Assembly: GCA_949825025.1 (NCBI GenBank)
Contig: OX463785.1
Span: forward strand, 14,509,971 to 14,573,970
Direction of reading: 5' to 3'
Origin: Siphlonurus alternatus
Taxonomy: Eukaryota; Arthropoda; Insecta; Ephemeroptera; Siphlonuridae
DNA: 64,000 nucleotides
The number at the start of each line of letters is the position of its first letter. The first letter of the stretch is position 1. Below, piece by piece: positions 1 to 10,900 of the stretch. The notes below the pieces were generated by a model, which saw only the letters and a list, made by a program, of their open reading frames with translations, was not told where the DNA came from and ran no database searches. The position numbers were made by a program, and so were the translations under genes.

Positions 1-525
1 TGTTCACTTATTAGCATCGTAATTACTTAATTAAAAATGTCTGTAAATCTGTTTTTTTATGAAAAAAAAATAATAATAATGCTTTGGGATCAATGTTTTT
101 AGTTAGTATTTGTGTTTTCAGTTTCGCTTTTTTTTTTAATCCTAAAATATTTTAAAATTTATTAGAGATTAATTTAAAAAAAAAAAGAAAAAAAAAAAAG
201 ATTTTACCAAATTTATGTACTGATAAAATTGCCATATTATTTTTATGTTTTTTGTCTATATCTAGATATTTTTAACCTGTACTTGTACTTTTTTATGTAG
301 ATTTTTGCTATTTTTTTTTTTTTAATTTATTTAAGTCTGTAATAACCCAACGAATTATAATTAAGAATTATGTTATCTTGTCATATTTTTTTAGTTTAAA
401 ATTGTCAGTGTCTTGTTTTTAATGTTAATTAATTTAATTAAATAACTAAGACTGATGTTATACTATTACAAAAGTTACCGAGAGAAAACATGCAAAAGCA
501 AGACACTACATTTTATTCTAGTTAG

Positions 526-838
526 AATAGAGTATTGTCCTCAAATTTTTTTATTGCAGAAATGGATAGAGGGTGCAAAGTTATGCTACCCTGATTTTTT
601 TTAGAGCCCGGGAACAATTTTTAAAAAATTATTGAAAGTCCTTTTCGTGACGTCACGAGACGCCGCTCCTTAAGAAAAAGATAGGACTTGCCGCCACGTG
701 ACGTCACAAAAAGGACTTTCAATAATTTTTTAAAAATAGTTCCAGGTCTCAAAAAAATCTGAAAAAAATCAAGGTAGCATAACTTTACACCCTCTATCCA
801 TTTCTGCAATAAAAAAAATTGAGGACAATACTCCATTG
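526..838. mobile_element. CRE-hairpin MITE (family A)
   Basis: Near-perfect inverted repeat over the full ~310 bp. Ends AGAGTATTGTCCTCAA and its complement, then TTGCAGAAATGGATAGAGGG, a centre with TGACGTCA in each arm, and CTTAAGAAAAAGATAGGACT. No coding capacity. Other copies are listed separately. Confidence 0.9.
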
Positions 839-1059
839 CAACTTTTACCTAAGAATTGTAAAAATTGAAATTTAGGGACTTTGATATCAAATTTGATACG
901 AAAAGTTGTCGACTAATGTTGGAACTTATTATTCAACCTTGTCCACAATGCTCTCTGGGGCTCCCAATAGCCATGGAGCCAGTTTGCAGTGCACTGCAGT
1001 TTGCACGACAGACACTTAATACCATTAAAAAAGAATTTCATGAAGTCCCAAATAAAATA

Positions 1060-1381
1060 ATGAGATATTAGAATGTGAAAATTTTAGTGGCTTAATCGAA
1101 AAAAGGGGTAAAAATATGGTACTGTGAATTTTTTCAGATTTTACTGAGACCGTGAACTATTTTTAAAAAATTATTGAAAGTCTATTTTATTATGTCACGG
1201 GCGGCACTGCCCTATCATTTTTCTTAAGGAGTGCCGCCCGTGACATTATCAAAATAGACTTTCAATAATTTTTTAAAAATAGTTTCCGGTCTCAGAAAAA
1301 TCTGAAAAAATTCACAGTACCATATTTTTACCCCTTCTTTCGATTAAGTCACTAAAATTTTCACATTCTAATATCTCATTG
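1060..1381. mobile_element. Family A-related hairpin MITE (variant ends)
   Basis: Full-length inverted repeat. Ends ATGAGATATTAGAATGTGAA and complement differ from the main family, but the core (TTTTTAAAAAATTATTGAAAG) is shared; the CRE is degraded to TATGTCACGG. Confidence 0.85.
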
Positions 1382-1882
1382 CAGTTATACCACCATTTAA
1401 TTCTAAAGAGGCTAAATGTATTTTATTAAAAGGACATAATATGTACTTTCCTATTTGTTCACTTTGTGTCATAGTTTGTAATAGTCTTTGTCAAAAATAT
1501 TTAATTTAGTGAAATATCTATGTCTGATCCATGGATCTAAGCAGAATTAATAATGCTCCCTTCCCTCAAATATTTTGAAAATCTCTCTCAAACTTTTGAA
1601 TTTAACAAAGTATAAGACTCCAAATTGATCTTTTTTAGGTCTTTCTTATTTTTCTTTTTCTCAATCCATGCCTGAATCTCTGTAAACACTCCGGCAAAGA
1701 AACTGGATTTGTTTGCCTATAATTTATACTTTTTTAATGTCATGAATTAAAATTATAGAAATAGAAATGTTATTCTAATTTAATTTAAGTTTTATAATTT
1801 TAAGTCAAAATGTTTTAGCTTATGTAATGTTTTTTTTTTAATATTTAATATTTTTAGCTGTCTGCAAAATAATGTTTTTTTT

Positions 1883-1917
<35 letters not shown>

Positions 1918-2240
1918 GAAATATGGCCTTAATAGAAAATGAAAATAAATTTCAGCAATTAAATGCGAAATATATATAAAAAAAAATTGTAGTGTGATAA
2001 ATATTTTAATTTTATTATGAAGATATATCTTTAAATTTCTGTATTAAAAATTCAAGTATTGCTAGTAAAAAGTGTGACATATTTTGCATTAAAGCAGATT
2101 TTGTCAGTCTCACTTCATTTAATTGTAAATTTTTATAAAAATTATGATATAAATGGTTGAAAAAGCTCAATACATTAATATTAATGATAAAATAACTATG
2201 ATAACCACTGTCTATTTTATATTGATGTTTCAAGATAATA

Positions 2241-2415
2241 CAGTAAAAACTTGTTACGTTAAGTCAAGGGACTCAGGAAATTAGGTTTACCCTACATCGA
2301 GTATTACTTCATATCAAGTTTTTCCTATCCACGCAATGCCAATTATTTTTAATGGGACCGCAGTAACTCAAAATCGAGTTTTACCTACCAGTTGCTTAAT
2401 AACGAGTTTTTGCTG
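2241..2415. mobile_element. Pogo/Tc1-type MITE
   Basis: Ends CAGTAAAAACTTGTTACG and the near-complement ...AACGAGTTTTTGCTG, flanked by TA on both sides (2239-2240, 2416-2417). TA target site and CAGT-type ends suggest a Tc1/mariner/pogo source. A second copy is at 49754. Confidence 0.75.
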
Positions 2416-2808
2416 TAGATCGTTGGAATATGTTTCACGTAAAATGTATTAATATGTATTACTGAGCTGTGCTCCTAAGAAGTTATGTCAAATTCAATAT
2501 TTTATCCTATTTTAATTATGGAGCAGAGCTCTCACTATTTAATCTCAAATTTTATATAAATTATGAATCATGCTTAACTTTAGAGTATTTTAGAATATAG
2601 TAAAAATGTGTGTACTTGCTTTTTATTTCATGATAAAACTTGTGTGCCATATAAAGTAAGACATGAATTCTTATTTTCTTCTGTGAAGCTTGAAATTTTT
2701 TCTGTAATGTATTATGATCCTTTTTAATCAAAATACATGTTTTCTAGCTCAAATAAGTCTACATTTCTTTTCTATCCCATCATAATTTTATTTGTAAACA
2801 AAAATTAT

Positions 2809-2917
2809 CTAAGTTGATGTATGTACTTTTACATACCAAATGTATGCTGGGCAATCTCCACCGCTCCTTGAACTTACATACATAAAGTATGTATAAAAGT
2901 ACATCAACTTATTATGT
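2809..2917. mobile_element. Short hairpin element
   Basis: AAGTTGATGTATGTACTTTT and its near-complement AAAAGTACATCAACTT enclose about 60 bp. No coding. A miniature fold-back of unknown family. Confidence 0.7.
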
Positions 2918-3299
2918 CTACTTCGCCTGATAATATTTATTATTCTATTAAAAATTTTGAAGTTTCTTTATTAACTTATCCAATTTTTCACCACAAAAAA
3001 AGCAATAATGTATTTTTCTAAATATTTATTTCTTTTTCAATAATTTTTTTTTTTTAACAATTACAACAAGCAACATCAATTTTTAACTTGTAACATATAA
3101 TAATATAGCATAAATTATCTCATCATGTTTTCATATTTTAATAGGACAAATAAAATTATCAATATTATTCTTAGCATTTAAAGCAAAAAGAAACAGAAGT
3201 CCACACTTAAATTTTTGTGGTACATTAATTAAACTAAATTTTTATTTCATAATAACAAGTTGGATTCAATGCCCAATTAAAAAACAGCAAAATATAACT

Positions 3300-3604
3300 T
3301 TAAGGGTAAGGTAACGCCACCAATGTTAAAAAAAATCCCTCTCACAAAAATTCTGAAAAAAATTTAAAATGTTCTCCTCTATACCCCCTATCAGTACCTA
3401 AAATATCAGGTATACAAATACGATCTAGTTTTTGAGTTATAAATTGGTCAACTTTAAAAATTCATAACTCAAAAACTAGATCGTATTTGTATACCTGATA
3501 TTTTAGCTACTGATAGGGGGTGTAGAGGAGAACATTTTAAATTATTTTCAGAATTTTTGTGAGGGGGATTTTTTTTAACATTGGTGGCGTTACCTTACCC
3601 TTAA
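3300..3604. mobile_element. Hairpin MITE, family D
   Basis: TAAGGGTAAGGTAACGCCAC and complement at the ends; arms continue through TCAGGTATACAAATACGATC and meet around 3452. A second copy is at 24361-24692. Confidence 0.88.
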
Positions 3605-4418
3605 TGGCTCATGAGGCGAGTTGTAGCTCTCAACTAAATTTAAAAATGTTAAAATTTTAAATTATTTTGCCATTTTTGTGTGATCCTTAATTACAGCTCT
3701 CATATCATACACCCCCCATCATAAAAGTCATCTCTGCAGCCTTATTAAATAAAGTCTATAATATTTGTCCTATATACAGTGTGTTAATTAAAGTGCAGAT
3801 CGTAGTCTAAACAATACCTGTTAATTTTTTAGGGTATTTTTCTTATGTCTGCAATTTATGTTTTGCAGGAATGAACAAGGTGTCGTTCCATATAACTGGT
3901 TAAATCTGATACTTAATACAACAGTATAAGCATAGTAACAATTATTTTTTTGTGCAATACTGAATGGTAAAATCACAGCAAGGGACTCACAAATAGCAAC
4001 AATTTATAGGTACGCACGTTGATTAAATACTACTCTTTCTAAAATATATAGTTATATCCAATTATGTTTCTAATTTTAATTCAATGGACGTAATATTATT
4101 ATTAAGTGCATTTTTCTACAAACAATTTTGGTGTTGTTTAATCTCATTTAACTCAATTTTTTCACATCTATAATATTAAATGTTTCCCAATATATAGTTT
4201 TCTGAAAAAAATTTCATTTTTATAAATTATTTGATTCATAACATTTCAATAATTATTTAACAGAGAAATAATTAATTAAGCTGGATAAATTTGGTACTAT
4301 TTTGAAAAAAAAAAAAAAAAAACACAATAGCTGCAATTCTAATTTTCCTATTTAAATTTTAATAATTGCAGGAATTATGACGTTATAAGTTATTTGTATT
4401 ACGTCACACTTAATTTAA

Positions 4419-4979
4419 CTACAGCAAAGTATCTTCATCTTGATGATGATCAAATAGCGCTAACAGGGAGTGATGTGGGGAGAGAGAAGTTGGTTGGTTA
4501 GTTGGAGTATCTGGCAACAATGCGGTATCCTCTCCACTGTTTAATGACTCCGCTGAACTCTCTTGTTCTAAAGGATGTCTAACTGGTTCTTGTGACGTAG
4601 AACTAGTTGACGGTAGATCATGTAAATCTGGTGATGCTAACGGAGGTGGAAATGTAGCAGTTGCCCTAGGAGGACTCTCTAACATTAATAAATTATAACG
4701 ATCAGTGAAGCTCTCTCGATAACCTGAAGTACTTGACGTTTGTGATATAACGCTATCTTCTTCATACGAAACGTCTCGGTAGAGTTTTCCGTGGCTTGGT
4801 TTTCTTCCTCTATTTAAACTGAGAGGACTGCAGGGGGGTGGAAGGGTTGCAGATTGGGGTGGGGTCAGGGAGGTACATGAAGGAATGGCGGAGACGGAGA
4901 GTTCGAGGGGGGCGGGGGCTAGGGGAGGAGCACCGACAATGGTTGGTATCGGTGGAGGTTCAACCTTGATGTGTGATAC
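4419..4979 (-). CDS. unc80: UNC80 last exon E49 with stop
   Basis: 561 nt from acceptor TTCTCTCAG, phase 0, 186 residues and TAA. Pro/Ser/Thr-rich disordered C-terminus (VSHIKVEPPPIPTIVGAPP, RKPSHGKLYRDVSYEED) ending LALFDHHQDEDTLL. The acidic end followed by a short hydrophobic tail is what I expect of UNC80 C-termini, though I hold that loosely. Confidence 0.88.
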   Translation of the reverse strand, partial: VSHIKVEPPPIPTIVGAPPLAPAPLELSVSAIPSCTSLTPPQSATLPPPCSPLSLNRGRKPSHGKLYRDVSYEEDSVISQTSSTSGYRESFTDRYNLLMLESPPRATATFPPPLASPDLHDLPSTSSTSQEPVRHPLEQESSAESLNSGEDTALLPDTPTNQPTSLSPHHSLLALFDHHQDEDTLL

Positions 4980-7900
4980 CTGAGAGAACGAGAAGAAGGA
5001 TTGTAAGAGAAGAAATTGACTTTTTATCTATTAATCGGAACTCTTTGGGTATATAATAACAAATATTTATGATCATTATAGTGCAAAAGCTCTTATTTTT
5101 TATTAATTAATTAAGAGATTAAAGACATATTTAGCAAAAAGCAAGGACAATTAGGATTAGGATTTATTTGTAAAATGTAGTTAAAACTTGATTATTTATT
5201 AACTGGTAATTTTTCTAAAATTCCATGCTTTTTAGTTTTTTTTTTAATACAATAAAAAACAGTTTTATTTAATACAAAAGAAAATATGAAATGAAAATAT
5301 TTTTAAACACAATATTTAAATATAAATTTATGAATAAAAAAATATAAATAACCAAACAAAGGTAGCCCCACACTTGCCTCTATTCTGCTTTTCCGACTCT
5401 TGCGTAGCCTGAAGGTCTTTCTGCTCTGTGCCTTGGACCTCTGCAGCCTCGGCTTGACCCTGCCGCTGTGCTCCCCGGAACTGTCATCCCCCGGACTGCC
5501 GGGACTCAGCGGGGTGGTTGACGTCTCCCCTAACAAGTACAGACAAGTCAGTAACTCTCCGCATACCGAGAAATATCTGCTGGAACACGAGAAGTTTAGT
5601 GGTAGTTTTAGTTGAGGTTTTATATCAGGGTGTGATGGAGACAAGAAACATTGATGGTAGGGTGATTTGTACAGATAGTCTACAAGATGCAGCAGCTTTT
5701 TATAAAAGTAGAGCTATATAATATGAAAGATGATGAAAAATGCATAGTAAATAAAGTATATAGCCATACTTAATTCACTCTGTAGTAAAAAGCATTTTTT
5801 AAATAAATATGATTATAAATTATACTGAATTTTATATAAAAGAGGAAAACTTTACTGATTTATTAAGTTGAAAAATTTTATAGAACATTGTTTTAAAATT
5901 AAAAAATTAACAGCGCTTGCAGTTATAGTAAATTGTTAAATGCTCGTTGCTTTTTTTTCTGCGAGTCAAAGAATAAATATATGGTTCAAAAAAAGTAAGG
6001 TGATAATAATATATTTTTATTTATTTAAATATTTTTTTTTTCTAAATCGCAAGAATTTGAAAAATATGAAAGTTCCAAATTATTTACAAAAAGAAATTAA
6101 GAATCCAGTAATTATAGAATTGAAAAATTCAAAAATTAATATTTTGCTTAATTAAACAAAAATAATTGAAGCTTCAAATTTCAAATAAAAGCCAAACTTT
6201 TTGTGCGTAAATTCAGCAAACTATCAAACTACATGTCTAAACTACGATTCTGATGAGGTTGCAATGCTTTCTCTACGTACAGATGATGAGGTGTAATCTA
6301 ATATAGAATTGAAAAAGGAATTATGTTACAAAAAAAACTACTGCAGGGTTTTGTATGTACTCAAGTAAAAATAATGTATAGGTATAAGTATGGGACGTAT
6401 AGGAAATAGTATGGGATTTGATAGAAAGAGGTAGGTAAATGCATTGAGTATGTATAGGTATTGTATAGGCACGAAATATTTGATAAAAATATGGTGTGGT
6501 CAGAAGTATAGGCACCCCTTTATTTTATTTTGTGAGAACTGTGACCACACTTTTACCTATACTATAAAATTATCAAAACTGTGCCTACACTTTTGCCTAT
6601 ACCATCATTGGATGGTGAAAAATTTTAAAGTCCAATATTGGACTTAGAATAATTTTCTCTAGTATACACGGTACTTAATTAATGTTTAATTGGTATAATT
6701 TTTTTGAATTAGTAAATAAAACATAATTTAATTTATCCCATGCCTTTTGCAACTAATTTAATTATATATTTAATTGCGAGAATAATAAAATCGTATGTTT
6801 ATATATTTATCTTTTGTTATGTCAAATTTTTATATATCGTTTTCTGTAATTATAATTTTTATTTTTTTTTTATTTATTTTTTTTTATTTTAATATAATTT
6901 CGATCGATTTAATGAATAATCCGCAACTCAAAATCTTTCTTATATTTTAGTTGTTTTCTACCACTTCATATATTCCGCGCCGCGCGAGTTGAATTTTTTT
7001 TCCCTGTCTTGTGATTGGCTACAGATGCGTCAGCTGTTTATTTGTTATTGTAACGCTCTCAAAGAGAAAGTTTTGAGATGGCGTCTGTTCTTCAATTTGT
7101 CGTGAATATCTGTCTATTTATGAGAAAAGAAATGCTAAAAACTGCATTCTGGCTCGTTATATCGGTAAGTTACTAATTCATACTTCATATTATATTGTTT
7201 TGAGTATTCATGGGACACATTATAATTTCATTTTTTCAATCACTTCAGGTGTCTCCTGGATGATGATGTCAACTACGGCCAAACTGCATGATATGCATAC
7301 AGCGTCAGCGAGTGGAGCTTTGCTCACATAAACGGTAAGTCTATATAGGATCTTGTTCTTTATTATTAATGTATCAAAAACGATTATGTGCTTGTTGTAT
7401 ATTGACTCGCATGTTTACTGTATGCATACCATAACACATTACATAATCTGTACTGTACAGTGCACAGCCCAGTTTTGGATTTTAGCTCTCTTTTGGTTCC
7501 GAACTGCTTTTAGGCTCTTTATAGGCAAAAAAAGTTAAAAAAGAAAATTGTTTCTTATTTTTTTTTCATATCCCACCACACAAATTTTTTTTTTACTCAA
7601 GAGATGTTCTGATATGGAACTAAAATTATGGATAAACTCAATTGCTACATTCTATTGAACATGTTAATATTTTTTCAAAAATTTAAGAACCCTAAATATG
7701 GCAGATAAAAATTGTTAAAAGTGCGAAATGTCTTAAGGGGATCCGTTACCGGGCTACGTGGTGTACGTGCAGACAAATTTAACATTTCTACTGGTTTGAT
7801 GCATTATTGTAATTACAATAATCCTATCCAACCTTGCAGGTTGCACTTTGGCGTGAGGGTGGTGAAGCGGATGTTGCAGCTGGAAGGGAGGCGAGAGATG

Positions 7901-10900
7901 CGGGGTGAGATCATAGAGGGCAGCTACGCCTCCTTGCAGGACCTCATCGTAGTCATAAAGAATGGTGAGTACCAGACACAAACTTTTGTTTTCACTATTT
8001 ACTGTAAGTCATTATGGCAGTGTTTCTCGGAGGGTGTTCCTTGATCAAGTAGTACTGACTCGTCGCTACATTATAAAACCAACATGGTTGCCATTTAACG
8101 TAAACTGCTACCAGACACAAATTAACTTGTATTTTCAGTACATTATCATGGCAATGTTTGTCAAGGTTGTTAGCTGGTCTGACTCACTGCTGAATTTTGT
8201 AAACAAAATGGCTGCCATTTAACGTAACCTTCAACTTGACAGAAACTAACTTACATTTCAGTACGTTATTATGGCAAAATATCTCGGAGGCTGTTTCTTT
8301 GTTACATACTGACTAGTCGCTACTAAATTCAGACAAGATGGCTGCCATTTAGCGGAACTTTCAACTAGACACAAACACACTTGCATTTCAGTACGTTATG
8401 ATGGCAAAGTGTCTCGGAGGCTCTTCCTCTGTTAAGTACTGACTTGTCGCTACTAAATTTAACAAGATGGCTGCCATTTAGCGGAACTTTCAACTAGACA
8501 CAAACTCACTTCCATTTCAGTACGTTATGATAGCAAAGCGTCTCGGAGGCAGTTTTTTTGTTACATACTGACTAGTCGCTACTAATTTTAAACAAAATAG
8601 CTGCCATTTAGCTCAACCTTCATCTAGACACAAACTAACTTGCATTTCAGTACGTTATGATGGCAAAGTGTCTCGGAGGCAGTTTCTTTGTTACGTACTG
8701 ACTAATCGCTACTAAATTTAGACAAGATGGCTGCCATTTAGCAGAACCTTCAACTTGACACAAACTCACTTGCATTTCAGTACGTTATGATGGCAAAGTG
8801 TCTCGGAGGCAGTTTTTTTGTTACATACTGACTAGTCGCTACTAATTTTAAACAAAATAGCTGCCATTTAGCTCAACCTTCATCTAGACACAAACTAACT
8901 TGCATTTCAGTACGTTATGATGGCAAAGTGTCTCGGAGGCAGTTTCTTTGTTACGTACTGACTAATCGCTACTAAATTTAGACAAGATGGCTGCCATTTA
9001 GCTCAACCTTCATCTAGACACAAACTAACTTGCATTTCAGTACGTTATGATGGCAAAGTGTCTCGGAGGCAGTTTCTTTGTTACATACTGACTAATCGCT
9101 ACTAAATTTAGACAAGATGGCTGCCATTTAGCGGAACTTTCAACTAGACACAAACACACTTGCATTTCAGTACGTTATGATAACAAAGTGTCTCGGAGGC
9201 TCTTCCTCTGTTACGTACTGACTTGTCGCTACTAAATTTAACAAGATGGCTGCCATTTAGCAGAACTTTCAACTAGACACAAACTCACTTCCATTTCAGT
9301 ACGTTATGATGGCAAAGTGTCTCGGAGGCAGTTTCTTTGTTACGTACTGACTAGTCGCTACTAATTTTAACCAAAATGGCTGCCATTTAGCTCAACCTTC
9401 ATCTAGACACAAACTAACTTACATTTCAGTACGTTATTATGGCAAAATATCTCGGAGGCTGTTTCTTTGTTACATACTGACTAGTCGCTACTAAATTTAA
9501 CAAGATGGCTGCCATTTAGCAGAACTTTCAACTAGACACAAACTCACTTCCATTTCAGTACGTTATGATGGCAAAGTGTCTCGGAGGCAGTTTCTTTGTT
9601 ACGTACTGACTAATCGCTACTAAATTTAGACAAGATGGCTGCCATTTAGCTCAACCTTCATCTAGACACAAACTAACTTGCATTTCAGTACGTTATGATG
9701 GCAAAATATCTCGGAGGCTGTTTCTTTGTTACATACTGACTAGTCGCTACTAAATTCAGACAAGATGGCTGCCATTTAGCGGAACTTTCAACTAGACACA
9801 AACACACTTGCATTTCAGTACGTTATGATAACAAAGTGTCTCGGAGGCTCTTCCTCTGTTACGTACTGACTTGTCGCTACTAAATTTAACAAGATGGCTG
9901 CCATTTAGCAGAACTTTCAACTAGACACAAACTCACTTCCATTTCAGTACGTTATGATGGCAAAGTGTCTCGGAGGCAGTTTCTTTGTTACGTACTGACT
10001 AATCGCTACTAAATTTAGACAAGATGGCTGCCATTTAGCTCAACCTTCATCTAGACACAAACTAACTTGCATTTCAGTACGTTATGATGGCAAAATATCT
10101 CGGAGGCTGTTTCTTTGTTACATACTGACTAGTCGCTACTAAATTTAGACAAGATGGCTGCCATTTAGCGGAACTTTCAACTAGACACAAACACACTTGC
10201 ATTTCAGTACGTTATGATAACAAAGTGTCTCGGAGGCTCTTCCTCTGTTACGTACTGACTTGTCGCTACTAAATTTAACAAGATGGCTGCCATTTAGCAG
10301 AACTTTCAACTAGACACAAACTCACTTCCATTTCAGTACGTTATGATGGCAAAGTGTCTCGGAGGCAGTTTCTTTGTTACGTACTGACTAATCGCTACTA
10401 AATTTAGACAAGATGGCTGCCATTTAGCTCAACCTTCATCTAGACACAAACTAACTTGCATTTCAGTACGTTATGATGGCAAAGTGTCTCGGAGGCAGTT
10501 TCTTTGTTACATACTGACTAATCGCTACTAAATTTAGACAAGATGGCTGCCATTTAGCGGAACTTTCAACTAGACACAAACACACTTGCATTTCAGTACG
10601 TTATGATAACAAAGTGTCTCGGAGGCTCTTCCTCTGTTACGTACTGACTTGTCGCTACTAAATTTAACAAGATGGCTGCCATTTAGCAGAACTTTCAACT
10701 AGACACAAACTCACTTCCATTTCAGTACGTTATGATGGCAAAGTGTCTCGGAGGCAGCTTCTTTGTTACGTACTGACTAGTCGCTACTAATTTTAACCAA
10801 AATGGCTGCCATTTAGCTCAACCTTCATCTAGACACAAACTAACTTACATTTCAGTACGTTATTATGGCAAAATATCTCGGAGGCTGTTTCTTTGTTACA

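Larger units (their letters stand above)
1..4418. other. 3' flank / possible 3' UTR of UNC80
   Basis: No convincing coding exon. Very AT-rich with poly(T) runs (about 1882-1916). It holds hairpin elements at about 526-838, 1060-1381, 2241-2415, 2809-2917 and 3300-3604. The first minus-strand AATAAA past the stop is near 3243-3248; a weaker ATTAAA lies at 4358-4363. I cannot say where the UNC80 transcript ends. Confidence 0.6.

Noticed and set aside
7841..7964. Slight likeness to dynein heavy chain (HFDFGLRALKSVL)
   Set aside because: Only a handful of positions agree over ~12 residues and the rest does not continue; too weak for a call.
7712..8044. 110-codon plus-strand ORF
   Set aside because: It runs from intron through exon 3 (7840-7964) into the satellite, across a good acceptor and donor. 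Only the exon part is kept.
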